Positions 8,069-16,342 of a stretch of 60,570 nucleotides of DNA are shown here, in pieces. How positions within the stretch are numbered: the stretch's first letter is position 1; every line of letters begins with the position of its first letter. Origin of the DNA: Acidovorax sp. Leaf78 (GTDB lineage: Bacteria > Pseudomonadota > Gammaproteobacteria > Burkholderiales > Burkholderiaceae_C); assembly GCF_001422735.1 (NCBI RefSeq), contig NZ_LMLZ01000008.1:1-60570 (forward strand), written 5' to 3'. The translations under genes and the position numbers were made by a program. Below the pieces are notes generated by a model. It saw only the letters and a list, made by a program, of their open reading frames with translations. It was not told where the DNA came from and ran no database searches.

Positions 8069-10278
8069 AAACCAATCTCTCCGCTTCTGCTATCGCTTCC
8101 CCCCAGCCAGACGCCGTTCCGCAGCTGATTGCTGCCACCGCGCACACGCTGCCGGAGCAGGTGAATGCGCTGGTGCGCGCACGGGCCTTCGCCGAGCCGC
8201 TGATGGCCGGCGAAACACTCGATTCGGGGGAGAACACGCTGGCCCACGCAGACGCCGTGGCGGTCATCCTCAAAGGCATTGGTGGCTCCGAGGCCATGCA
8301 GGCGGCCAGCTATCTGGTGCATGCCTGCATTCACCTGACCAAGCCGCAGGAAGTCATCTCTAAAGCGTTTGGCGAGAACTTTGCGGCGCTGGCGGTAGAG
8401 ACCACCAAGCTCATGCGCGTGCAGCAGCAGGCCCGCGCCGGAGACCGGGCGGATGGCCAGGCACTGCAGACCGAGAACGTGCGCAAGATGCTGCTGGCCT
8501 TCTCGCGCGACCTGCGGGTGGTCATGCTGCGACTGGCCTCGCGCCTGCAGACGCTGCGCTTTCATGCGGCCAGCAAACGGCCCGTGCCGCCCAGCTTGGC
8601 GCGTGAATCGCTGCAAGTGTTTGCCCCCCTGGCCAACCGCCTGGGCATCTGGCAAATCAAGTGGGAGCTGGAGGACCTTTCGTTCCGCTTTCTGGAGCCC
8701 GACACCTACAAGGAAGTGGCCCGCCTGCTCGACGAGAAACGCGGCGAGCGCGAGGTCTACATGGTGCAGCTGCGCTCGCGCGTCGAGGCCGACCTGCGCG
8801 CCCACAGCATCAGCGCCAGCGTGCAGGGCCGCCCCAAGCACATCTACAGCATCGTCAAGAAGATGCGCGGCAAGTCGCTCAACTTCGACCAGGTGCTGGA
8901 CATCCGCGCGCTGCGCGTGGTCGTGCCCACCGTCAAGGACTGCTATGCCGCATTGAGCTGGGTGCACCAGCAGTTCAAGCCCATGGTCGAGGAGTTCGAC
9001 GACTACATCGCCAAGCCCAAGCCCAACGGCTACCAGTCGCTGCATACCATCGTGCGTGACGACAACGGCAAGCCCATCGAAATCCAGATCCGCACGCAGG
9101 CCATGCACGACCATGCCGAACACGGCGTGGCAGCCCACTGGGCTTACAAGGAGGCTGGCAGCAAAGGCTACGCTGGCGTTTCGGCCACGGGCGAGTACGA
9201 CGCCAAGATCGCCGTGCTGCGCCAGTTGCTGGCCTGGGAGCGCGACCTGTCGGGCAATGAGTCCAACAGCGGCCTTTTTGAAGACCGCATCTACGTGCTG
9301 ACCCCCGACGCCGCCGTGGTCGAGCTGCAGCAGGGCGCAACCCCGGTGGACTTTGCCTATGCGGTGCACACCAGCGTGGGGCACCGCTGCCGCGGTGCGC
9401 GTGTGGATGGCGCCATGGTGCCACTCAACACCCCGCTGCAAAACGGGCAGACGGTCGAAATCTCCACCGTCAAGGAGGGCCGTCCGTCGCGCGACTGGCT
9501 CAACGCGGACCTGGGCTACCTGACGAGCCACCGCGCCAAGGCCAAGGTGCGCGCCTGGTTCAACGCCCAGGCCACGCACGAAACCATCGGCCGCGGCCGC
9601 GAGTCGGTCGAAAAACTGCTGCAGCGCGAAGGCAAGACCGCGATCAGGCTGGACGACCTGGCGGCGCAGCTCGGGTTCAAGTCTGCCGACGCATTGTTCG
9701 AAGTGGTGGGCAAGGATGAGTTTTCGCTGCGCAACATAGAGACCGTGCTGCGCCCGCCCGAGCCGGTGCGGCAGCCCGATGACTATCTGCTGCTCAAGAA
9801 AACCCGTACCAACGAGTCGGCCCCCAAAGGCGGTGTGCTGGTGGTAGGCATCGATTCGTTGATGACGCAGCTGGCCAAGTGCTGCAAGCCCGCGCCGCCG
9901 GATGACATCCGCGGCTTCGTCACCCGCGGAAAAGGCGTGAGCGTGCACCGCGCGGACTGCAGCAACTTTCGCGAGATGGCGGCACGCAGTGTGGAGCGGG
10001 TGATCGAGGTGGAGTGGGGCGTGCCCAAAACTGCTGCCCAGACTGCCGTCTATCCCGTCGATGTGGCCGTGGAAGCCGCAGACCGCCAAGGGCTGCTGCG
10101 TGACATCTCGGAAGTCTTTGCCCGCGAGAAAACCAACGTGATCGGCGTGCAGACACAGTCGGTCAAAGGCACGGCTTGGATGACATTCACGGTCGAGGTC
10201 GCCGACTCGGGGCGGTTGAACAAGGTGCTGGGTATAGTCGCCGCCGTGCCGGGGGTGCGTTCAGCGCGCCGGCGTTGA
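8065..10278 (+). CDS. relA: RelA (p)ppGpp synthetase
   Basis: A 737-residue long RSH protein that makes (p)ppGpp from ATP and GTP/GDP in response to stalled ribosomes. The N-terminal HD domain is degenerate: no HDxxED motif is present where hydrolases have it (AASYLVHACIHLTK). The synthetase domain has GRPKHIYSIVKKM, DIRALRVVV and EFDDYIAKPKPNGYQSLHT; the acidic EFDD motif marks the monofunctional RelA branch, whereas bifunctional SpoT/Rel carry RxKD. Then come a TGS domain (about 410-470), a Cys-containing zinc-finger-like segment (LAKCCKPAPPDDIRGFVTRG) and a C-terminal ACT domain. The ATG overlaps the upstream hydrolase stop (ATGA). Confidence 0.93.
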   Translation: MKTNLSASAIASPQPDAVPQLIAATAHTLPEQVNALVRARAFAEPLMAGETLDSGENTLAHADAVAVILKGIGGSEAMQAASYLVHACIHLTKPQEVISKAFGENFAALAVETTKLMRVQQQARAGDRADGQALQTENVRKMLLAFSRDLRVVMLRLASRLQTLRFHAASKRPVPPSLARESLQVFAPLANRLGIWQIKWELEDLSFRFLEPDTYKEVARLLDEKRGEREVYMVQLRSRVEADLRAHSISASVQGRPKHIYSIVKKMRGKSLNFDQVLDIRALRVVVPTVKDCYAALSWVHQQFKPMVEEFDDYIAKPKPNGYQSLHTIVRDDNGKPIEIQIRTQAMHDHAEHGVAAHWAYKEAGSKGYAGVSATGEYDAKIAVLRQLLAWERDLSGNESNSGLFEDRIYVLTPDAAVVELQQGATPVDFAYAVHTSVGHRCRGARVDGAMVPLNTPLQNGQTVEISTVKEGRPSRDWLNADLGYLTSHRAKAKVRAWFNAQATHETIGRGRESVEKLLQREGKTAIRLDDLAAQLGFKSADALFEVVGKDEFSLRNIETVLRPPEPVRQPDDYLLLKKTRTNESAPKGGVLVVGIDSLMTQLAKCCKPAPPDDIRGFVTRGKGVSVHRADCSNFREMAARSVERVIEVEWGVPKTAAQTAVYPVDVAVEAADRQGLLRDISEVFAREKTNVIGVQTQSVKGTAWMTFTVEVADSGRLNKVLGIVAAVPGVRSARRR

Positions 10279-10367
10279 TAGGGGGCTGGGCGCGATGTGG
10301 GTGAACGACTCCACCACTGACTTGCACCGATTTCGCTCCAAGTTCCGGTAGAGCCGATTTTTATGGC

Positions 10368-10373
10368 TATAAT
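10368..10373 (+). promoter_or_regulatory. -10 element upstream of tRNA-Val(GAC)
   Basis: A perfect TATAAT lies 19 bases before the tRNA 5' end. No convincing -35 hexamer is seen at the usual spacing. Confidence 0.5.
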
Positions 10374-10391
10374 CGAAAGCTGTACAACGAC

Positions 10392-10468
10392 AGGCGCGTA
10401 GCTCAGCTGGTTAGAGCACCACCTTGACATGGTGGGGGTCGTTGGTTCGAGTCCAATCGCGCCTACCA
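10392..10468 (+). tRNA. tRNA-Val (anticodon GAC)
   Basis: A 77-base cloverleaf with acceptor AGGCGCG paired to CGCGCCT, D-arm GCTC..GAGC, anticodon loop TTGACAT (anticodon GAC), T-arm with TTCGAGT, and an encoded CCA end. Reads valine GUC/GUU codons. Confidence 0.96.
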
Positions 10469-10515
10469 AGTTTTCAATCGAAGCAGACCAGGCTTCGAAG
10501 CCGCTGAAAACTTGG
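10466..10515 (+). repeat. Long inverted repeat starting in the tRNA-Val CCA end
   Basis: CCAAGTTTTCA (10466-10476) is the exact reverse complement of TGAAAACTTGG (10505-10515). A second pair, CGAAGC (10479-10484) and GCTTCG (10492-10497), lies inside. The outer stem includes the last three bases of the tRNA CCA end. Confidence 0.7.
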
Positions 10516-10521
10516 CAACAC

Positions 10522-10549
10522 AAGCCGCTCTCACAGAGCGGCTTTTTTG
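10522..10549 (+). terminator. Rho-independent terminator after tRNA-Val
   Basis: Stem AAGCCGCTC / GAGCGGCTT with loop TCACA followed by a T6 run; it ends the tRNA transcript. Confidence 0.88.
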
Positions 10550-10718
10550 TTTCCCTCGCCAGATTCAGTGACGGCCTTTGCCAGGTTCGTCCTTTGTGCT
10601 GAAGGCTCGCGTGTACCTCTTCCATCAGCAGTAACTCTTCCTCACGATTGGCTTTTGTCTGACACGTCTGGCAGGGGTGCCACGGTACCTTCAATGCTCT
10701 ACAGAGAAGGGTTACATC

Positions 10719-10877
10719 ATGAATATCTCGTCCAATCCGCAAGCCGCAGGCCAACGTGTCGTGGACACTGACCCTGAAATGGGCATGTATGACATTCGGG
10801 TGTTCTGGTTTGCTGCCTTTGCGTCGGTGCTGGCAGTGCTGATGGTGGCCTATTTCAAGATGGGCTATCAGTTCTGA
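10719..10877 (+). CDS. Small single-pass membrane protein, 52 aa
   Basis: A good ribosome site (AGAAGG, 8 bases before the ATG) precedes a 52-codon ORF. The N-terminal half is polar (MNISSNPQAAGQRV, then DTDPEMGMYDIRV), followed by one transmembrane segment at about residues 29-46 (FWFAAFASVLAVLMVAYF) and a short KMGYQF tail. I do not recognise the family. Its predicted topology is N-in or N-out single pass. It lies between the tRNA-Val terminator and another small ORF on the same strand. Codon use is normal for the region. Confidence 0.6.
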   Translation: MNISSNPQAAGQRVVDTDPEMGMYDIRVFWFAAFASVLAVLMVAYFKMGYQF

Positions 10878-10967
10878 TCGTAAAAACAGGGTCCTTCGGT
10901 CCATTGCCTGTTGATCGGTCAGGTGCTCAGCCCTCATACTCGCTGATCATTTCAAGGAAGAACGCAC

Positions 10968-11168
10968 ATGGCCCAGGACCCGAACATCGCGCTGGCGCGC
11001 ACACTGCATCAATCGTGCGTACTGGCGGCCGCCCAGATTCAGGAAGCCCAAAGCTTGGCCACTGAGTTGTTCCCGACGGCGGCTATTTCTCGCGCAGATA
11101 TTCTGGGCATCGCGCAGGTGATTGCCATCAACCATGCCGCCTTGGCAGGCGCATCGTCTTCAAAGTGA
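10968..11168 (+). CDS. Hypothetical protein, 66 aa
   Basis: Starts MAQDPNIALARTL with GGAAGAAC upstream as a ribosome site. The 66 residues look like a soluble helical protein: two amphipathic helices (about 5-32 and 40-60), no signal peptide, no cysteine cluster. I do not recognise it. It lies 90 bases after the 52-aa membrane protein gene on the same strand, so the two may be co-transcribed. Confidence 0.55.
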   Translation: MAQDPNIALARTLHQSCVLAAAQIQEAQSLATELFPTAAISRADILGIAQVIAINHAALAGASSSK

Positions 11169-11306
11169 GACGGCGCTTAGGTTCATCCCAAGGTCAACTC
11201 AACACCTGCGTCCCCAAGTCAGCAGTTGGCTCGCAGGTATCTATAGCAGCGTCAAGCCGGGTGAATGCCAGCGTAAGAGCTGGCATGGAACTACGACACA
11301 TCAATC

Positions 11307-11450
11307 TCAGTTGAAATGCGGCGGTGGGTCCTGCACCGGCGGAGTTCCGGGCTGGGCTGGAGGGTCGCCTTGTGGCGAGTCAGGCGTCCAGGGAACGGGG
11401 TTGTCCACGGGCGGAAACGGTGGAACAGGGGAAGGAGCTGGAGTTTCCAT
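11307..11450 (-). CDS. Small proline-rich protein, 47 aa
   Basis: A 47-codon ORF with AAGGA eight bases before its ATG. About a third of the residues are proline (for example PAPSPVPPFPPVDNPVPW and PPAQPGTPPVQDPPPHF) and there is no hydrophobic segment. A disordered, acidic, extended peptide is the expected structure. The function is unknown. It lies 149 bases downstream of the MscS gene on the same strand. The rest of 11169-11599 shows no other convincing gene. Confidence 0.45.
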   Translation of the reverse strand: METPAPSPVPPFPPVDNPVPWTPDSPQGDPPAQPGTPPVQDPPPHFN

Positions 11451-11599
11451 GGCTGGGGTCCTTGTGGTGTTGAGGGGATGAAGAACTGCTTTCAATAAGC
11501 CAACCTTACGGATGACGGCGGCGGCTTGGTGCCAGAGAACACCCCGATCAACCCGCAGTGGCAGGATGACACCCAATGTGCGAAGCTTGTAGACCACCG

Positions 11600-12682
11600 T
11601 CACAAGCCCTCACCCAGGTTTGACGTGCCTGCAATGGGTGAGCGAGCATCAACAGGCATGCGCACCTGCGGCAAACAGTCCGGATATTCCCTCTGGATAA
11701 AAGTGACGAGCGCCTCACGCACCCGGCAACGCAAATCGAACGCCAGCCCCGACGATCGTGCCGACACCAGTACGCGGATCTGGATGGTCCGCTCGGTGAC
11801 GTCGGTCAGTTGCAGAACGCTCACCCGTTTGTCCCATTCCGGCGCGGCGTCCAGCACGCGTTGAAGCTCCGCCCGCAGTGGCTCCAGCGGCAACCGGTAG
11901 TCTGCATACAAAAACACCGTGCCCAGAATTTCAGAGCTTGTGCGCGTCCAGTTCTGAAAAGGGTGCTCGATGAACCACTGCAGAGGAATGATCAGCCGCC
12001 GCTCATCCCAGATGCGCAGCACCACGTAGGTGGACGTGATCTCCTCCACACGCCCCCATTCGCCTTCGATGATGAGCACGTCATCGATGCGGATGGGCTG
12101 TGCCAGCGCAATCTGCAGCCCGGCAATCATGTTGCTGAAAACAGGCCGGGCTGCGATGCCCGCCACGATGCCCACCACCCCCGCCGATGCAAGCAGGCTG
12201 GCGCCGACCTGCCGGGCGCCCGGAAAGGTCATGAGCATGAGCGCCACGCCCGCCATCACCACGCCGGTCATCGCCGTGCGTGCCAGCACGCGGGCCTGGG
12301 TGGCAATGCGGCGGGCAGTGAGGTTGTCTTCCACATCGGCAGGGTGGCGCGCCACGATGCCGTTGGCCAGCGCCTGTATGGCATTGATGGCGAGCCAGCA
12401 GGTACCTGCAATCAGTGCCAACCCGTTCAGGTGCCGGACACCCGCAATGTGCCTGATGTCGTCACTGGCCCCTTGCCAGACGGCCTGCAGTGCAACCAGC
12501 GGCAGCAGCACACGCATGACCGGAATGCATGCCACGACCACGGTGTGCACCAGGGGGAGTGGGGCGGTCACACGGCGCAGCACGACGGCCGTGATGCGGT
12601 GGACGATGGCGGCGACGAGTGCAGCCGCCAGAGCGATCAGCGCCGTCGATGACCAGGGAGTGAGCGACGGAAACTCAACCAT
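11600..12682 (-). CDS. MscS-family mechanosensitive channel
   Basis: A 360-residue membrane protein with about four or five transmembrane segments (around 15-35, 50-70, 85-105, 130-155 and 163-185), then a beta domain containing FSNMIAGLQIALAQPIRIDD and VEEITSTYVVLRIWDERR, and a C-terminal alpha/beta part. The pore helix ASLLASAGVVGIVAGIAARP followed by the FSNMIAG turn is the MscS signature. It likely releases solutes on hypo-osmotic shock. Start at the ATG giving MVEFPSLTPW; a TTG six codons upstream is possible but unneeded. It is longer than E. coli MscS (286), as in YbdG/YnaI-like relatives. Confidence 0.88.
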   Translation of the reverse strand: MVEFPSLTPWSSTALIALAAALVAAIVHRITAVVLRRVTAPLPLVHTVVVACIPVMRVLLPLVALQAVWQGASDDIRHIAGVRHLNGLALIAGTCWLAINAIQALANGIVARHPADVEDNLTARRIATQARVLARTAMTGVVMAGVALMLMTFPGARQVGASLLASAGVVGIVAGIAARPVFSNMIAGLQIALAQPIRIDDVLIIEGEWGRVEEITSTYVVLRIWDERRLIIPLQWFIEHPFQNWTRTSSEILGTVFLYADYRLPLEPLRAELQRVLDAAPEWDKRVSVLQLTDVTERTIQIRVLVSARSSGLAFDLRCRVREALVTFIQREYPDCLPQVRMPVDARSPIAGTSNLGEGL

Positions 12683-12787
12683 CACACACCCGCCGAGCAA
12701 GGTCGGCGGGCCTGTCGTTGGGTCCGCTGGAGTGGAGGGAAAAGTGGGACCGGTATGGCGTCAAGTGGAAATGACTGGACTGCATGC

Positions 12788-12997
12788 CTAGCGAATCCAC
12801 TGTCGCTTGGGGCGCGGTGTGACGGTGACATCCACGCCTTTGTGTACCGCAGGCTTGCCAGTTGCGGGGTCGACCTCCACCATGTCTTCCAGGGCAATTT
12901 TCTGGACTTCCGAATCGGTATCGTTTTCCAGATCCGCGAGGACGTTGCCGATTTCCTTCTCGGCCTTGTCGACTTTGGACGTGTTGCTGTCAGCCAT
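12788..12997 (-). CDS. Hypothetical protein, 69 aa
   Basis: The ORF begins MADSNTSKVDKAEKEIGNVL and ends TVTPRPKRQWIR. The first half is acidic and helical and the tail is basic. A GAGAG sequence precedes the ATG. There is no signal peptide or membrane segment. It lies 105 bases upstream of the MscS gene on the same strand. I do not recognise the family; the charge split suggests a small soluble protein. Confidence 0.55.
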   Translation of the reverse strand: MADSNTSKVDKAEKEIGNVLADLENDTDSEVQKIALEDMVEVDPATGKPAVHKGVDVTVTPRPKRQWIR

Positions 12998-13189
12998 GGT
13001 GGTGCTCTCTCGCGTGATGTGGACCTGTTGACATTGTCGGCAGGCTCACTGCACGGCGATGTCAGCCAAGGCCGATATTGCTCGGGCGCATGGCGGTCAG
13101 GCCTTCCCTGCACCACCGTCGGCTGAGAGGCCGCCTGCTGGCCCCATTAGGGTTATCCTGCGCCGTCTGCAGGGCTTCGACTTCTAGAA

Positions 13190-13205
13190 TCTGCTGCACT
13201 GCAAT
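13190..13205. promoter_or_regulatory. Possible PhaR operator upstream of phaR
   Basis: The TGC/GCA-rich sequence TCTGCTGCACTGCAAT lies 30 bases before the phaR start, with TAGAAT (a possible -10) directly upstream at 13185-13190. PhaR regulators bind TGC-rich palindromes in phaP and phaR promoters. Autoregulation is an inference. Confidence 0.35.
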
Positions 13206-13234
13206 ACAAGGGGTGCAACCCCGAGGAGTCCGTC

Positions 13235-13771
13235 GTGCCCGATTCGCAAAGCGCCGCTGCCGCAAAGACCACCCAGCGCGTGATCAAGAAGTACCCCAAC
13301 CGCCGCCTGTACGACACCACAACGTCCACCTACATTACCCTGGCCGAAGTGCGCCAGCTGGTCATGGACCGCGAGCTCGTGGTGGTGCGCGACGCCAAGA
13401 CCGGTGATGACCTGACTCGCAGCATCCTGCTGCAGATCATTCTGGAGGAGGAAGCCGGCGGTGCGCCGATGTTCACCGAGACCGTGCTGGCCAACATCAT
13501 CCGGTTCTACGGCCACGCGATGCAGGGCTTCATGGGTGCTTACCTTGAAAAGAACGTGCAGGCCTTCACCGATATCCAAGCCAAGCTGGCCGAGCAGTCG
13601 CAAAGCGTGACGCCCGAGATGTGGGCCCAGTTCATGAGCCTGCAGTCGCCCATGATGAAGGGCATGATGGGCAGCTATGTCGAGCAGTCGCAGTCCATGC
13701 TCACGCAGATGCAGGAGCAGATGCAAAAGCAGACGGAGCAGATGCTGGGGGCGTTTGGAATAAAACGATAA
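13235..13771 (+). CDS. phaR: Polyhydroxyalkanoate synthesis repressor PhaR
   Basis: A 178-residue regulator. The N-terminal DNA-binding domain (about 12-75) has RVIKKYPNRRLYDTTTSTYI followed by TLAEVRQLV, the PHB_acc_N signature. The central part (TETVLANIIRFYGHAMQGFM) is the PHB/phasin-interaction region, and the tail is Met/Gln-rich (QSMLTQMQEQMQKQTEQML), probably coiled coil. PhaR represses phasin and its own gene and is titrated by PHB granules. The start is GTG (GTG CCC GAT) behind GAGGAG. Together with bdhA it indicates a PHB-accumulating organism. Confidence 0.93.
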   Translation: MPDSQSAAAAKTTQRVIKKYPNRRLYDTTTSTYITLAEVRQLVMDRELVVVRDAKTGDDLTRSILLQIILEEEAGGAPMFTETVLANIIRFYGHAMQGFMGAYLEKNVQAFTDIQAKLAEQSQSVTPEMWAQFMSLQSPMMKGMMGSYVEQSQSMLTQMQEQMQKQTEQMLGAFGIKR

Positions 13772-13783
13772 ATAGAGAGAAGA

Positions 13784-13876
13784 CCCCCTGAGCCGCTGCG
13801 CGGCTTCCTCCAAGGGGACGCCTCCGGTGGACCGGCAGAGGCGGATCCACGGTGGCACTGGTTTGCGGAGCGCCAG
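13784..13876. repeat. Dispersed CCCCCTGAGCCGC-type palindromic repeat
   Basis: Begins CCCCCTGAGCCGCTGCGCGG and continues through CCAAGGGGACGCCTCCGGTG to a GGATCCACGG segment, with internal complementarity. A related but diverged copy is at 56815. This resembles intergenic repeats common in Comamonadaceae. Confidence 0.6.
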
Positions 13877-13959
13877 TTTTTTGAAGTCGGGGGCATCGTA
13901 AATACACCTGTGGAGCGGTTCCTCCACCGGTGCAACGCCGGAACTGGGACAATACGGGG

Positions 13960-15351
13960 ATGAGCGAAGTACTCTCCCCCACGAAAACACCCAAAGTCGG
14001 CTTTGTATCCCTCGGATGCCCGAAGGCTTTGACCGACTCCGAACTTATCCTCACGCAACTGAGCGCTGAGGGTTACGAGACCTCCAAAACCTTCCACGGC
14101 GCCGATCTGGTCATCGTCAACACCTGCGGCTTCATCGACGATGCCGTCAAGGAGAGCCTGGACACCATCGGTGAGGCCCTGGCTGAAAACGGCAAGGTGA
14201 TCGTCACCGGCTGCCTGGGCGCACGCGCGTCCGAGGGCGGCGGCAACCTGGTGCGCGAAATGCACCCCAGCGTGCTGGCCGTGACTGGCCCGCATGCCAC
14301 GCAGGAGGTCATGGATGCGGTGCACCTGAACCTGCCCAAGCCGCACGACCCTTTCATCGACCTGGTGCCGGGCGGCTTCGGCATTGCGGGCATCAAGCTC
14401 ACGCCCAAGCACTACGCGTACCTGAAGATCAGCGAGGGCTGCAACCACCGTTGCACGTTCTGCATCATCCCGTCGATGCGCGGCGACCTGGTCTCGCGGC
14501 CCATAGGCGATGTGCTGAGCGAGGCCAAGGCCCTGTTTGCGGGCGGCGTGAAGGAGCTTCTGGTGATCAGCCAGGACACCTCCGCCTATGGTGTGGATGT
14601 GAAGTACCGCACCGGCTTCTGGGATGGCAAGCCCGTCAAGACCCGCATGCTGGAGCTGGTGCAGACGCTGGGCGGGATCGCCGAGCCCTACGGCGCCTGG
14701 GTGCGGCTGCACTATGTGTACCCCTACCCGAGCGTGGACGAGGTGCTGCCGCTCATGGCCACCGGCAAGGTGCTGCCGTACCTGGATGTGCCCCTGCAGC
14801 ACAGCCACCCCGATGTCCTGAAGCGCATGAAGCGCCCAGCCAGCGGCGAGCGCAACCTGGAGCGCATCCAGCGCTGGCGCGAGGTGTGCCCCGAGCTGGT
14901 GATCCGCAGCACGTTCATTGCGGGCTTTCCGGGCGAGACCGAAGAAGAGTTCCAGCACCTGCTCGACTTCGTGCGCGAAGCGCAGATCGACCGCGCAGGC
15001 TGCTTTGCCTACAGCGACGTGAACGGTGCTGCCGCCAACGAGCTGCCCGGCATGCTGCCCATGGAAGTGCGCGAAGAGCGCCGCGCCCGCTTCATGGCCG
15101 TGGCCGAAGAAGTCTCCATCGCCAAGCTGCAGCGCCGCGTGGGTGCGACCATGCAGGTGCTGGTGGACCACGCCCCTGCGCTGGGCAAGAAGGGCGGCCG
15201 GGGCCGCAGCTATGCCGATGCGCCCGAGATCGACGGCGTGGTGCACCTGCTGCCGCCTGAGAAGATCAGCAAGCAGCTCAAAGTGGGCGAGTTCACCCGT
15301 GCGCGCATCGTCGGCACGCAGGGGCATGACCTGGTGGCCGTGCCGATCTGA
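13960..15351 (+). CDS. rimO: Ribosomal protein uS12 methylthiotransferase RimO
   Basis: A 463-residue radical-SAM enzyme that adds a methylthio group to the conserved aspartate of ribosomal protein S12. The N-terminal UPF0004 domain has [15 protein letters not shown] (C20) and IVNTCGF (C56) plus TGCLGAR, which hold the auxiliary cluster. The radical SAM CxxxCxxC motif is in [19 protein letters not shown]-terminal TRAM domain covers about the last 70 residues. Start at the ATG giving [10 protein letters not shown]; a GTG ten codons upstream is in frame but not needed. Monocistronic, between two repeats. Confidence 0.94.
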   Translation: MSEVLSPTKTPKVGFVSLGCPKALTDSELILTQLSAEGYETSKTFHGADLVIVNTCGFIDDAVKESLDTIGEALAENGKVIVTGCLGARASEGGGNLVREMHPSVLAVTGPHATQEVMDAVHLNLPKPHDPFIDLVPGGFGIAGIKLTPKHYAYLKISEGCNHRCTFCIIPSMRGDLVSRPIGDVLSEAKALFAGGVKELLVISQDTSAYGVDVKYRTGFWDGKPVKTRMLELVQTLGGIAEPYGAWVRLHYVYPYPSVDEVLPLMATGKVLPYLDVPLQHSHPDVLKRMKRPASGERNLERIQRWREVCPELVIRSTFIAGFPGETEEEFQHLLDFVREAQIDRAGCFAYSDVNGAAANELPGMLPMEVREERRARFMAVAEEVSIAKLQRRVGATMQVLVDHAPALGKKGGRGRSYADAPEIDGVVHLLPPEKISKQLKVGEFTRARIVGTQGHDLVAVPI

Positions 15352-15478
15352 CGGCTGGCGGTTGGTTAGGCTGTGATGGGCTGATGGGACTGGCGGGCCC
15401 GTGGTCTGGTCGTCCTGGCGGTAAGGGTGGTACTGGTGATAGCGGCGTTGTCAGTATTGCCACATTCCATTTGCTATC

Positions 15479-15525
15479 ATTACGATAGCTGATCGCGCTT
15501 ATCAGACAAGCGGTAGCGGCTCAAA
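15479..15525. repeat. Dispersed GATAGCTG..CAAGCGGTAGCGG palindrome, copy A
   Basis: Contains GATAGCTGATCGCGCTTATC and CAAGCGGTAGCGGC. It shares its core with copies at 16714, 17174 (inverted) and 23270 (inverted). This copy is intergenic, just upstream of the rimO/efp terminator. Confidence 0.7.
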
Positions 15526-15531
15526 AGACAC

Positions 15532-15563
15532 AAAAAAGGCTTCCCGAGGGAAGCCTTTTGTTT
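15532..15563. terminator. Bidirectional terminator between rimO and efp
   Basis: Stem AAAAGGCTTCCC / GGGAAGCCTTTT with T-rich sequence on both sides, between convergent genes. Confidence 0.85.
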
Positions 15564-15625
15564 TGCCGGCACATCGGCCGGGCCGGAGACAGAAGCTGGC
15601 ACACCGGCCAGCTCCTTTCTTCGCC

Positions 15626-16180
15626 TTACACGCGCTTGCGGTATTCGCCGGTGCGGGTGTCGATTTCGATCTTGTCGCCTTGGCTGACGAACAGCGGCAC
15701 GGGCACTTCAAAGCCGGTGGCGATCTTGGCGGGCTTGAGCACCTTGCCGGACGTGTCGCCCTTGACGGCGGGTTCCGTCCAGGTGATTTCGCGCTCGACG
15801 CTGGTGGGCAGTTCGACCGAGATGGCCTTGCCGTCGTAGAACACCACTTCGAGGGCCATGCCGTCTTCCAGGTAGTTCAGTGCGTCGCCCATGTTTTCGG
15901 CTTCGACTTCGTACTGGTTGTATTCGGTGTCCATGCAGATGTACATGGGGTCTGCAAAGTACGAGTACGTGCAATCCTTCTTGTCCAGGATCACGTTGTC
16001 GATCTTGTCGTCGGCCTTGAACACGTTTTCCGTGCCGAAATTGCCGATCAGGCTTTTGAGCTTCATGCGCACGGTGGCTGCACCGCGGCCGCCACGGGCG
16101 TATTCGGTCTTCAGGACAACCATGGGGTCCTTGCCGTGCATGATCACATTGCCGGCGCGGATTTCTTGAGCGATTTTCAT
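15626..16180 (-). CDS. efp: Translation elongation factor P
   Basis: A 184-residue tRNA-shaped factor that relieves ribosome stalling at polyproline. The modified loop is [17 protein letters not shown] and the tip residue is R32, as in the arginine-type EF-P rhamnosylated by EarP, not the lysine-type of E. coli. Three OB-like domains are full length, ending [13 protein letters not shown]. Start at [14 protein letters not shown]. The gene for its modifying enzyme EarP lies 162 bases upstream on the same strand, so the two form an expected pair. Confidence 0.96.
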   Translation of the reverse strand: MKIAQEIRAGNVIMHGKDPMVVLKTEYARGGRGAATVRMKLKSLIGNFGTENVFKADDKIDNVILDKKDCTYSYFADPMYICMDTEYNQYEVEAENMGDALNYLEDGMALEVVFYDGKAISVELPTSVEREITWTEPAVKGDTSGKVLKPAKIATGFEVPVPLFVSQGDKIEIDTRTGEYRKRV

Positions 16181-16342
16181 AGCGAGTTGCTTGGGTTGGG
16201 GCCGCTCAACGCGCGGGCCGGTGGCTTTCTGCTTTCTCTCTGAAAGGCAGAAGGCGCGCCGTGCCAATGCATGTTCCGCGGCGGGAATGCGCAAGTGCTG
16301 TGCACCAATGTGCCGCACCTGTTTTGCGCAAAGCCTTGGATT

